The notes under the pieces are model-generated. The model ran no database searches, was not told the origin of the DNA, and was given only the letters and a program-made list of their open reading frames with translations. 64,000 nt of DNA, from contig CAJKBH010000002.1 in NCBI GenBank assembly GCA_905198125.1, positions 1 through 64,000 of the forward strand, written 5' to 3'. Position 1 is the stretch's first letter. Each line of letters opens with the position of its first letter. The stretch is from an uncultured Porphyromonadaceae bacterium. Lineage in GTDB: Bacteria > Bacteroidota > Bacteroidia > Bacteroidales > Muribaculaceae. The translations under genes and the position numbers were made by a program. Below are positions 8,316 through 16,080 of the stretch, piece after piece.

Positions 8316-9317
8316 TTACTCGGCTTTGCCGTCGCTGCCAAGTACGTTGAGGATCTTGTGCTTGTAGAGCTTCTCCATCTCGTCGCGAGCCGGACCCAGG
8401 TACTTGCGGGGGTCGAACTCGGCGGGCTTGTCGTGGAATACCTTGCGAACGGCGGCAGTCATGGCCAGACGGGAGTCGGAGTCGATGTTGATCTTGCATA
8501 CATCCATCTTGGCAGCCTTGCGCAGCTCCTCCTCGGGGATACCGATAGCGTCGGGCAACTTGCCGCCATACTCGTTGATCATGTCCACATACTCCTGGGG
8601 AACGCTTGACGAACCGTGGAGCACGATGGGGAAGTCGGGCAGTTTGGCCTCGACAGCCTCCAGCACGTTGAATGCCAGCGGAGGGGGAACGAGACGGCCG
8701 GTCTTCGGGTCGCGCGTACACTGGTCGGGAGTGAACTTGTAGGCACCGTGGCTTGTACCGATGGAGATGGCCAGCGAGTCAACGCCTGTGCGTGTCACGA
8801 AGTCGATAACCTCCTCGGGGTCGGTGTAGGTGTGGTGGTCGGACGAAACCTCGTCCTCAACGCCGGCCAGCACGCCGAGCTCGCCCTCTACGGTTACGTC
8901 ATATTGGTGAGCGAAGTCGCATACTTTCTTGGTCAGAGCCACATTCTCCTCGTAGGGGAGGTGGCTACCGTCGATCATGACGGATGAGAAACCGTTCTCG
9001 ATGCAGTCCTTGCAGAGTTCGAAGCTGTCACCGTGGTCCAGGTGCAGCACGATCTGGGGATGCTCCCAGCCCAGAGACTTGGCGTACTCAACGGCACCCT
9101 GAGCCATGTAACGCAGCAGAATCGGGTTTGCGTAGTTGCGGGCACCCTTCGAAACCTGAAGGATTACGGGTGATTTAGTGTCGGCAGCGGCCTTGATGAT
9201 GGCCTGAAGCTGCTCCATGTTGTTGAAGTTGAATGCCGGAATGGCATAACCGCCGTGAACGGCCTTGGCGAACATCTCGCGGGTGTTCACCAGTCCTAAT
9301 TTTTTATAGTCTACCAT
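8316..9317 (-). CDS. fba: Class II fructose-bisphosphate aldolase
   Basis: Zinc-dependent cytoplasmic enzyme that splits or forms fructose 1,6-bisphosphate in glycolysis and gluconeogenesis. The 333-aa protein has the class II motifs: PAFNFNNMEQ near the start, IVLHLDHGDS with zinc-binding His, GVDSLAISIGTSHGAYK and LHGSSSVP at the substrate phosphate site. Length agrees with the type B forms of Bacteroidetes. It is monocistronic, with a near-consensus promoter upstream and a strong terminator downstream. The codons are strongly biased (CTG, GGC, AAG), as expected for a highly expressed gene. Confidence 0.97.
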   Translation of the reverse strand: MVDYKKLGLVNTREMFAKAVHGGYAIPAFNFNNMEQLQAIIKAAADTKSPVILQVSKGARNYANPILLRYMAQGAVEYAKSLGWEHPQIVLHLDHGDSFELCKDCIENGFSSVMIDGSHLPYEENVALTKKVCDFAHQYDVTVEGELGVLAGVEDEVSSDHHTYTDPEEVIDFVTRTGVDSLAISIGTSHGAYKFTPDQCTRDPKTGRLVPPPLAFNVLEAVEAKLPDFPIVLHGSSSVPQEYVDMINEYGGKLPDAIGIPEEELRKAAKMDVCKINIDSDSRLAMTAAVRKVFHDKPAEFDPRKYLGPARDEMEKLYKHKILNVLGSDGKAE

Positions 9318-9394
9318 GATAGTTTGTTATTATGGGTAAAGTATTGTCTTAACAAATGAAAGGGGCGTTTGGGTCAATGTTCCTTTTCAGACTG

Positions 9395-9426
9395 CAAATA
9401 TAGAAAAATTTAAGGAATAGACCAAA
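9395..9426 (-). promoter_or_regulatory. Near-consensus promoter of fba
   Basis: Minus-strand TTTG at 9426-9423, 20 bp, TATATTTG at 9402-9395. Predicted start near 9388, leaving a leader of about 70 nt. Confidence 0.85.
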
Positions 9427-9446
9427 TTTAATAACAATGGCGCGTG

Positions 9447-10628
9447 TCAATCGCGGAACTGTTGCTGTTGCTGCGCCCGGGTCTTGGCATCGAGGCGTTC
9501 AAGCCAGAAATCGAGAAACCATCCGGCCACGGTCTCGCACCTGTTGTGCTTTTCGACAAACTCGCGCGAGCGCAGTCCCCGTTCGCGTATTCGTTCCGGG
9601 TGCAACGCTATGTCTTCGAGAGTGTCGGTCAGGGGTTCAAGTTCGATCGGGGCGTTGACGATGGGACGGTTCTCGAACTCGCCGATAAAGTCGTAATATT
9701 CAGGCTCGGCGCCTGATACGACGTTGAGGCCGTATGCCATGGCCATCAGGGCGGTGGTGGCCGGCGTGTAGCTGTATATCTGGTCCAAAACCACGTGACT
9801 GTCTTTCAGAAGTTCTATGAACTCATTGAAAGGCCGATTCTCGACTATCACGAGTTCGGCCTTGTCCGGATGACGGCGCACCACCTCCTGCGCAGCCGTT
9901 TCCAGCAGGTCGCTCCCCTTCATCAGCTTGCGGTTACGGTCGCGCCCCAGGAAGAATTTCACCTTTTTGATGTTGTCGGGGAGTTCGACAGGTTCGAACA
10001 GTTCCAGGTCAATCGGGATGCCGCCGTAAGCCGAGCGTTCGGTGCCCAGACGGCGCTCCATCCCAAGCTGATACTCATACAGCACCGAGACGGCACCGTC
10101 GATGATGTCGAAGAAATTCTCCTCATAGCTTCTGAGCGGTTCGGCATGCCATTCGTCCCATTTCGCGGGGTTGTCAAGATACATGCGCGACGGTTTGCCG
10201 TCGACAAACCATTCGCTGTACCGCAGCGGCGAGTCGGGAGCGGCCAGCATGTCCTGGAATGCGGAGTCTGTGCTCATGGCCGTGTAGAAAAGGCTCCGGT
10301 TGCGTTTCTGCAATAGCCGGAGCAACGGCCTGAGCCGTTCGGGCCGCAGGGTGGTGAACACAGGATCGTGTACGGCCACTATGTCATAGCCGCTGAGAGA
10401 GGTGCGGAGCAGACCATGCATTCGCAGCGTATGCAGCAGACCATTTACTTTGCCGGGTTTCCTGGCGATGTCGATGTCCCGCCGGCAATCCATCCACCGC
10501 GAACCGTCGGAAGCGATGGTGACGTCACAGCCAAGTCTGCGCAGCCCGGTGCCCAGCGTGCGGTGGCAGTTGCTGTAGTCGCCGAGCAACAGAATCTTAG
10601 GCGGGCGTCCGTTGAGAGAATAATCCAT
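9447..10628 (-). CDS. GT-B type glycosyltransferase
   Basis: A 394-aa protein with two Rossmann-like halves typical of GT1/GT4 transferases: KILLLGDYSNCHRTLGTGLRRLG at the N-terminus, and a C-terminal half with VKFFLGRDRNRKLMKGSDLL and VVSGAEPEYYDFIGE, whose Glu-containing segment usually holds the donor nucleotide. I chose ATG 10628, which follows the end of the upstream gene by 14 bp, because earlier in-frame ATGs lie within that gene. With the GT2 gene upstream it forms a two-gene minus-strand unit, probably for a surface polysaccharide or glycolipid. Sugar specificity unknown. Confidence 0.8.
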   Translation of the reverse strand: MDYSLNGRPPKILLLGDYSNCHRTLGTGLRRLGCDVTIASDGSRWMDCRRDIDIARKPGKVNGLLHTLRMHGLLRTSLSGYDIVAVHDPVFTTLRPERLRPLLRLLQKRNRSLFYTAMSTDSAFQDMLAAPDSPLRYSEWFVDGKPSRMYLDNPAKWDEWHAEPLRSYEENFFDIIDGAVSVLYEYQLGMERRLGTERSAYGGIPIDLELFEPVELPDNIKKVKFFLGRDRNRKLMKGSDLLETAAQEVVRRHPDKAELVIVENRPFNEFIELLKDSHVVLDQIYSYTPATTALMAMAYGLNVVSGAEPEYYDFIGEFENRPIVNAPIELEPLTDTLEDIALHPERIRERGLRSREFVEKHNRCETVAGWFLDFWLERLDAKTRAQQQQQFRD

Positions 10629-10642
10629 AACAACTGATAAAT

Positions 10643-11557
10643 TTAACGCCATAGCCGGTAAGCTCCCCGTCCTCCGGCAGCGGTGTAGGCATATAATACA
10701 CGGAGCCAAAGTTTTGCCAATGCCGGGCATGATGCCTTGTCAATGGCCTGCTTGAACAGCCTGCGGCCGGCGGGGCGGTTGCCTTCGAGAGTATAAAGCG
10801 CCGCAAGATTTACGCGGCGGTAATCAAGCATGGCGCGTATGTCGGGACGTTCGGCCACATACGACTCCATCAGGTCGATGATCCGTTCCCATTGGCCTTC
10901 CTTGGCGCTGAACGATGTGCCGGTGATGGATTCAGCCTGACTGTAGACAAACACGCCGACACGGTCAATGGCGGCATAGCGTGGCGAACGCAGCAACAGC
11001 CTCAGTCCCAGCTCCCAGTCGTTCCATACGGGAGCGTCGGGATTCCAGCCGCCTGCATCCTGCAGGAAACGGGTGCGCACCATATATGTCTGGGTGCTGA
11101 GCATGCCGTTATACAGATGGCAGCGCAGAATGTCATTGGGGCGGAAAGGTTTGACGGAATGCCGGCCTGTCAGTGAGATCTGTTCGCGCATCCAGCACAC
11201 CAGGTCGGCATCGGCCGAATGCCGCAAGGCATCGGATAGAATGCCGGGTGCCATCACGTCGTCGGAATCGAAAAACTGCACCCATTCGGTCTCCACATGC
11301 TCCAGGCCGGTCTGGCGCGCACGGGCTGCACCGGGCCGCGGTTCGGACAATATGCGTATGTCAAGGCCGGCATCGTCGGCATGGACTTCGGCCCACTCGC
11401 GCACCACGTCGAGGCTGTGGTCGGTGGAATTGTTGTCGACGACAATCAGGGACAATGGCCTTATATCCTGTGCCGCTATCGAATCGAGTGTGCGCGTCAC
11501 AAGATGCTCGCGGTTGTACACCGGAACGACGACTGTTATTGATGCATTCTTGGCCAT
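10643..11557 (-). CDS. Family 2 glycosyltransferase
   Basis: A 304-aa GT-A transferase. ITVVVPVYNREHLVTRTLDS gives the first Rossmann unit, LIVVDNNSTD the nucleotide-binding loop, and VQFFDSDDVM the DxD-type metal motif. It heads a two-gene unit with the GT-B gene 14 bp downstream. No good minus-strand TAnnTTTG is visible directly upstream. The nearest upstream feature is the MITE-like element starting 53 bp away. Acceptor unknown. Confidence 0.85.
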   Translation of the reverse strand: MAKNASITVVVPVYNREHLVTRTLDSIAAQDIRPLSLIVVDNNSTDHSLDVVREWAEVHADDAGLDIRILSEPRPGAARARQTGLEHVETEWVQFFDSDDVMAPGILSDALRHSADADLVCWMREQISLTGRHSVKPFRPNDILRCHLYNGMLSTQTYMVRTRFLQDAGGWNPDAPVWNDWELGLRLLLRSPRYAAIDRVGVFVYSQAESITGTSFSAKEGQWERIIDLMESYVAERPDIRAMLDYRRVNLAALYTLEGNRPAGRRLFKQAIDKASCPALAKLWLRVLYAYTAAGGRGAYRLWR

Positions 11558-11580
11558 TTGTTTTACTTTCGTTATCTTTG
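11550..11580 (+). promoter_or_regulatory. Plus-strand promoter-like sequence facing the MITE
   Basis: TTG at 11550-11552, 20 bp, TATCTTTG at 11573-11580. It overlaps the start of the minus-strand GT2 gene and would transcribe the MITE-like element towards nnr, possibly also acting against the GT2 gene. Sequence match only. Confidence 0.35.
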
Positions 11581-11609
11581 TAACGGAAATTACATAAAGA
11601 TGTATATAA

Positions 11610-11835
11610 TGAAGTTGTTTAAACTAATTTACGTTTAATAAAAGATCTAAAGAATTGTAAACTTTATGGCAATCTTTATTAATCTTTCGGGCATCTTTGT
11701 CCGCTTTCGTCGGGACCAACCGCAAGGTTGCTCCCTCCTCAATCGAACAAATCTGCTCCGAACCTTTAGCTCGGCGACTGAATAGGAGCCAAATCTTAAT
11801 AAATCTTACCATAAAAATTAGTTTAAACAACTTCA
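11610..11835. mobile_element. MITE-like non-autonomous element with 21-bp TIRs
   Basis: The left end 11610-11630 (TGAAGTTGTTTAAACTAATTT reads 21 nt; first 15 are TGAAGTTGTTTAAAC) is the exact reverse complement of 11815-11835. The element is flanked on both sides by ATAA (11606-11609 and 11836-11839), which fits a 4-bp target duplication. It is AT-rich at the ends with a GC-richer middle, unlike its surroundings. A 70-codon minus-strand frame fills it (11624-11836), starting MKLFKLIFMVRF inside the TIR. It resembles no transposase, and the frame may be incidental. Length of 226 bp fits a MITE mobilised in trans. Confidence 0.7.
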
Positions 11836-11848
11836 ATAAGCGCGTCGA

Positions 11849-11880
11849 TTTGTAATTGTGGCGGGGGAGTGTTAAATTTG
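11849..11880 (+). promoter_or_regulatory. Promoter of nnr operon
   Basis: TTTG at 11849-11852, 20 bp, TAAATTTG at 11873-11880. The -33 begins 14 bp after the end of the MITE-like element, so the insertion lies immediately upstream of the core promoter. Confidence 0.8.
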
Positions 11881-11912
11881 TAGTCTAATTTGCAGGCTGA
11901 AAAACGAGTGAG

Positions 11913-13430
11913 ATGAAGATACTGAATTCTCAGAGCATACATGATGTGGACATAGCGACGTGCGAGGCGCAGAAAATCAGTTCGATCGACCTGATGGAGC
12001 GTGCCGCGATGCAGGTGAGCGTGGAGCTGGTGTCGATGTTCCTGCCGAGCCAGCGCTTCGTGATATTCGCGGGTCCGGGCAACAACGGAGGCGACGCATT
12101 AGCGGTGGCCCGGCTGCTGATGGAGCAGGGTTACAGGCGCGTGGAGGTGTTTCTGTTCAACGTGACCGGCAAACTGAGCCACGACTGCGACGAGGAGCGC
12201 AAGCGCCTGATCATGGTGGACGGCGTGGATTACACCGAAGTGACCCGCGAGTTCACACCCCCTTATCTCAGCAGCGAGGATGTGGTGGTGGACGGACTGT
12301 TCGGTTCCGGACTGAAACAGCCGTTGCAGGGAGGATTCGTGTCGCTGGCGCGATATGTCAACGAATCGCACGCGTTCGTGGTGTCGATCGACCTCCCCTC
12401 CGGCCTGTTCGGAGAGTGGAACGCCAACATCAGCCGTCGCGACGTGATGCACGCCGACATGACGCTTGCGTTCCAGTTGCCCCGGCTCTCGTTCTTCTTC
12501 CGCGAGAACGCCCCGATATTAGGCAAGTGGAAGCTGCTGGACATAGACCTGGACATGAAGGCCGTGCGGGCGCAGCAGACGGAATACCGTGTGATAGACG
12601 CTCAGAACGTCAAGCCGCTGTTCAAGCCGCGCGACCCGTTCAGCGGCAAACGAGATTACGGATCGGCGTTGCTGTTCGGCGGCAGCTACGGCATGATGGG
12701 CGCCGCCGTGATGTGCGCCAAGGCCGTGCTCAAGAGCGGCGGCGGACTGGTGACGGTGCATTCGGCCCACTGCGGAATGCCGATAGTGCAGACAGCCTTC
12801 CCCGAGGCGATGTTCGAGCCTGACCGCAACGAGCACTACATCACCGACATGAAGATACACCACAACCACCAGGCTGTGGCCGTCGGTCCCGGGCTCGGCA
12901 CGCACGACGCCACCATCGAGGCCCTGCAGGACCTGTTGCAGCATGCCACGATGCCGATGGTGCTCGATGCCGACGCCCTGAACTGTATCTCCATACGTCC
13001 CGCACTGCTGACATACGTGCCGGCCAAGACGATACTGACTCCTCATGTGGGCGAGTTCGACCGCATGTTCGGCGAGCATCACGACGACGAGGCGCGGCTG
13101 CGCACGGCCATCGAGATGTCGCGCCAGTACAATATAATAATCGTGTTGAAAGGACACTACACGGCCGTGGTAAGCCCCACGGGACGCGTTAACTTCAACA
13201 TGACGGGCAATGCAGGAATGGCCACGGCAGGCGCGGGCGACGTGCTGACAGGCATCATCACCTCGTTCCTGAGCCAGGGCTACGAGCCGATCTATGCCGC
13301 GATGTTAGGTGTGTACGTGCATGGACGCGCCGGAGATATGGCCGAGGCGGAGTTCGGACAGTACGGAATGACCGCATCCGACATAATCGGCAAGGTCGGA
13401 CCCGCCATCCGCGAGATACTTGAATCGTAA
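11913..13430 (+). CDS. nnr: Bifunctional NAD(P)H-hydrate epimerase/dehydratase
   Basis: Repairs NADH and NADPH damaged by hydration. The N-terminal YjeF_N domain (about 1-215) epimerises R- to S-NAD(P)HX and carries FAGPGNNGGDALAVARLL. The C-terminal ribokinase-like domain (about 225-505) dehydrates the S form with ADP, shown by GSYGMMGAAVMCAKAVLKSG, AVGPGLGTHD, VLDADALN, LTPHVGEFDRMFG and GNAGMATAGAGDVLTG. Length of 505 aa is typical of the fused form. It is the first gene of a co-oriented group including DUF4831, xseA, xseB and murF-alr. Confidence 0.95.
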   Translation: MKILNSQSIHDVDIATCEAQKISSIDLMERAAMQVSVELVSMFLPSQRFVIFAGPGNNGGDALAVARLLMEQGYRRVEVFLFNVTGKLSHDCDEERKRLIMVDGVDYTEVTREFTPPYLSSEDVVVDGLFGSGLKQPLQGGFVSLARYVNESHAFVVSIDLPSGLFGEWNANISRRDVMHADMTLAFQLPRLSFFFRENAPILGKWKLLDIDLDMKAVRAQQTEYRVIDAQNVKPLFKPRDPFSGKRDYGSALLFGGSYGMMGAAVMCAKAVLKSGGGLVTVHSAHCGMPIVQTAFPEAMFEPDRNEHYITDMKIHHNHQAVAVGPGLGTHDATIEALQDLLQHATMPMVLDADALNCISIRPALLTYVPAKTILTPHVGEFDRMFGEHHDDEARLRTAIEMSRQYNIIIVLKGHYTAVVSPTGRVNFNMTGNAGMATAGAGDVLTGIITSFLSQGYEPIYAAMLGVYVHGRAGDMAEAEFGQYGMTASDIIGKVGPAIREILES

Positions 13431-13433
13431 ACA

Positions 13434-13463
13434 GTTAAACGAGATAACGTTAAACGAGATAAC
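13434..13463 (+). repeat. 15-bp tandem duplication before DUF4831 gene
   Basis: GTTAAACGAGATAAC occurs twice head to tail (13434-13448, 13449-13463), ending one base before the ATG. It fills almost the whole gap after nnr and so doubles the ribosome-approach region. Confidence 0.9.
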
Positions 13464-13464
13464 T

Positions 13465-14538
13465 ATGAAAAAGATAGCAGCCATACTGCTGACGGCGCTG
13501 ACGGTGACGGCAGCCACGGCGCAGCAGACCAAGATACTGACAGCCGACAAGCACAACGAGTACGGGCTGGTGTACACATTGCCCAACACCGCGCTGCGCA
13601 TCACCATGACGGCCACGCGCACCGTGAAGCAGGCCGGACCCTACTGGCAGTACGCCAAGAAATATATCGGCACCGACAATGTGGTGCGCAATGACGCCGA
13701 GCAGTGGCAGCTGACCGGCGTCAAGGTGGAGCAGTATGGTGTGTCGGACACCGAGACGCAGTATCTGATGCAGCTCAAGCCCGGCGCCATGACCTATATC
13801 AGCGTGGGCGACGACAATATGCTGCTGGCCATCAACAAGGAGGAGACCGGCCCGAAACTCGCTCCGTCGGAGGAAGATGACCGTTTCGGGGAGAACCACG
13901 ACATGCGCGAGTACCTGACATACGTGGACGAGGACTTCATCTCGTCGCAGTCCACGGCCAAGCAGGCGCAGATGCTGGCATCGAACCTGATGGAAGTGCG
14001 CGAGGCGAAGGTGGCGCTGAGCCGCGGCACCGCCGAGACCATGCCCACCGACGGCCGTCAGCTGGAGCTGATGTTAGGCTCGCTGGCCAAGCAGGAGAAG
14101 GCGTTCACGGCCGCATTCGCGGGCCTGGTACGTACGGACACAGTGACACGTGTATTTACATATATTCCCGGCGAGGCGGACAAGGCCACGCTGTGCCGCT
14201 TCAGCGACTTTGCCGGATTCGTGGAACCGGACGACTATGCCGGCGACCCGTTGACCATCGCCGTCACCGACAAGAAATTCGCCGAACTGCCGACAGACGA
14301 CAAGGGCGAGACCAAGAAACTGCCCAAGGACGCCGTGATGTACCGCATCCCCGGCACCGCCAAGGTGACGCTGAGCCTGAACGGAAAGCGCCTGTGGAGC
14401 CGCGAGGGGGAGTATGCGCAGTATGGCGTTGACTTCGGCCTGCAGCCCACGTTGTTCTCCGATCGCCGCGCCAGGTCGTACGCCATATTCGATACGGCCA
14501 CCGGTGCGCTGAAGGAGATAGGCGAAGTGACGGAATAA
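13465..14538 (+). CDS. DUF4831 family exported protein
   Basis: A 357-aa protein with a clear signal peptide (MKKIAAILLTALTVTAATAQ). The body matches the DUF4831 family of Bacteroidales by its motifs around YGLVYTLPNTALRI and YITVDEDFISS-like LTYVDEDFISSQSTAKQAQM, and by its position between nnr and xseA. Function is unknown; the export signal suggests the periplasm or outer membrane. I chose ATG 13465. An in-frame TTG at 13420 lies inside nnr and would place the signal peptide internally. Confidence 0.75.
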   Translation: MKKIAAILLTALTVTAATAQQTKILTADKHNEYGLVYTLPNTALRITMTATRTVKQAGPYWQYAKKYIGTDNVVRNDAEQWQLTGVKVEQYGVSDTETQYLMQLKPGAMTYISVGDDNMLLAINKEETGPKLAPSEEDDRFGENHDMREYLTYVDEDFISSQSTAKQAQMLASNLMEVREAKVALSRGTAETMPTDGRQLELMLGSLAKQEKAFTAAFAGLVRTDTVTRVFTYIPGEADKATLCRFSDFAGFVEPDDYAGDPLTIAVTDKKFAELPTDDKGETKKLPKDAVMYRIPGTAKVTLSLNGKRLWSREGEYAQYGVDFGLQPTLFSDRRARSYAIFDTATGALKEIGEVTE

Positions 14539-14547
14539 CCTGACGAG

Positions 14548-15810
14548 ATGCCTGAGACATATCTGACATTATGGCGCTACCAGCAGCTGGTAGGCAACAC
14601 GTTGCGGTCCAACCCCGACCTGCAGGGGGCGTGGGTGATGGCCGAACTGAGCGATGTGCGCGTGGCCGGTGGCCATTGCTACATGGAGCTGGTGGAGAAA
14701 GACGAGCGCGGCGGCATGCGCGCCAAGATGCGCGCCATGATATGGCGCAACACCTTCGAGACGCTGCGCCGTAAGTTCTGGAGCGCCACCCAGCGTGACA
14801 TACAGAGCGGACTGAAGGTATTGGTGCGCGGTTCGGCCAACCACCACGAGGTGTACGGCCTGAGTTTCGTGATCAGCGACATAGATCCGTCGTACACCCT
14901 CGGCGACATGGAGCGCCTTCGCCGCGAGATACTGTCGCGTCTGGAGCGCGAGGGACTGATAGGGCTGAACCGCAGTCTGCCCGTGCCTGCGACGCCCCAG
15001 CGTGTGGCGGTGATCTCGGCCGCGGGAGCCGCCGGTTACGGCGACTTCGTCAACCAGCTGTCGGCCAATCCACAGGGATATGTGGTGTATCCGATGCTGT
15101 TCCCGGCCGTGATGCAGGGGGAGCGCACGGTACCTACGGTGATGGCTGCGTTGGACTGGGTGGAACGGTTCCGCGACATGTTCGACTGCGTGGTCATAAT
15201 CCGCGGCGGCGGCGCCACCACCGATCTGAACGCATTTGACAATTACGAGTTGGCGGCGCGCGTGTGCAGGTTTCCGCTCCCAGTAGTGGTGGGTATCGGA
15301 CACGAGCGCGACCGCACGGTGCTTGACGAACTGGCGTGCGTGCGTTGCAAGACGCCCACAGCCGTGGCCGCATGGATATTGCAGCAATTGGACAACACCT
15401 ATATGGCCGCTTACGAAGGATGCCGCCGCATAGGGCACTATATATCGGAGGCCATGAAGGGTGAGCATATACGGCTGCATCAGTACGAGGCCATGTTGCC
15501 GTCCGTGGTGTCCACAAGGACGCTGCGGGCCAGGATGACGCTGCAGCAGATAGCGTCCCGTGTCACCGAGTCGGCGCGCAGGACACTGCAGCAGAACAAA
15601 TACGGACTGGAGCGCTTGGAGGGACTCCAGAGGGTGCTCAGCCCTATCAATACATTAAGGAGAGGTTACAGCATAACGCGTGTCAACGGCCATGCCGTCA
15701 GCAGCGTTACGGCCCTGAATCCGGGCGACATAGTGGAAACGACGCTGACCGACGGTACGTTGACCTCGGAGGTACGTACGGTTGACGCCGAAACCCGGAA
15801 TGCACAATAA
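14548..15810 (+). CDS. xseA: Exodeoxyribonuclease VII large subunit
   Basis: Catalytic subunit of ExoVII, which degrades single-stranded DNA from both ends to oligonucleotides. The 420-aa protein has the N-terminal OB fold (WVMAELSDVRVAGGHCYMEL), the catalytic core with VAVISAAGAAGYGDFVNQL, IIRGGGATTDLNAFDNYELA and PVVVGIGHERDRTVLDELA, and a helical C-terminus ending in the RGYSITRVNG segment typical of the family. Length is at the short end of the family, mainly from a reduced coiled coil. Its small subunit follows 13 nt downstream. Confidence 0.95.
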   Translation: MPETYLTLWRYQQLVGNTLRSNPDLQGAWVMAELSDVRVAGGHCYMELVEKDERGGMRAKMRAMIWRNTFETLRRKFWSATQRDIQSGLKVLVRGSANHHEVYGLSFVISDIDPSYTLGDMERLRREILSRLEREGLIGLNRSLPVPATPQRVAVISAAGAAGYGDFVNQLSANPQGYVVYPMLFPAVMQGERTVPTVMAALDWVERFRDMFDCVVIIRGGGATTDLNAFDNYELAARVCRFPLPVVVGIGHERDRTVLDELACVRCKTPTAVAAWILQQLDNTYMAAYEGCRRIGHYISEAMKGEHIRLHQYEAMLPSVVSTRTLRARMTLQQIASRVTESARRTLQQNKYGLERLEGLQRVLSPINTLRRGYSITRVNGHAVSSVTALNPGDIVETTLTDGTLTSEVRTVDAETRNAQ

Positions 15811-15823
15811 AGAGAGAATAGAG

Positions 15824-16045
15824 ATGGAAGAAAACAATAAGGAAATGACATACGCCTCGGCCATAAGCGAGCTGGAGGCGATAGTGGCGAAGATGGAATC
15901 CAACCAGTGTGACATCGACAGTCTGTCGGGTTATGCCACCCGTGCCCTGCAACTGCTGAGCTTCTGCAAGGAGCGCCTGTTCAAGGTAGACAAGGAAGTT
16001 GAGAAATGTCTGTCCGCCCTTAAAGATACAATGGAGGCCGAGTGA
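15824..16045 (+). CDS. xseB: Exodeoxyribonuclease VII small subunit
   Basis: A 73-aa helical protein that coats the ExoVII coiled coil. TYASAISELEAIVAKMESN and the LLSFCKERLFKVDKEVEKCL helix match the family. Start ATG at 15824 follows xseA by 13 nt. The stop TGA shares its A with an ATG (TGATG), the relic of an overlapping junction that has since been duplicated. Confidence 0.93.
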   Translation: MEENNKEMTYASAISELEAIVAKMESNQCDIDSLSGYATRALQLLSFCKERLFKVDKEVEKCLSALKDTMEAE

Positions 16046-16080
16046 TGGTCAGAACGATTCCGAGTGATGGTCAGAACGAT
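16039..16080 (+). repeat. 22-bp tandem duplication of the xseB/murF junction
   Basis: CCGAGTGATGGTCAGAACGAT is repeated with a 22-bp offset. The first copy holds the xseB stop and an ATG (16045) in a different frame that opens a 13-codon reading frame ending at 16086. The second copy holds the ATG (16067) in the murF-alr frame. Confidence 0.9.

Noticed and set aside
11624..11836. 70-aa protein inside the MITE-like element
   Set aside because: Its start and end fall in the terminal repeats and it has no known domain, so I treat it as a by-product of the element.
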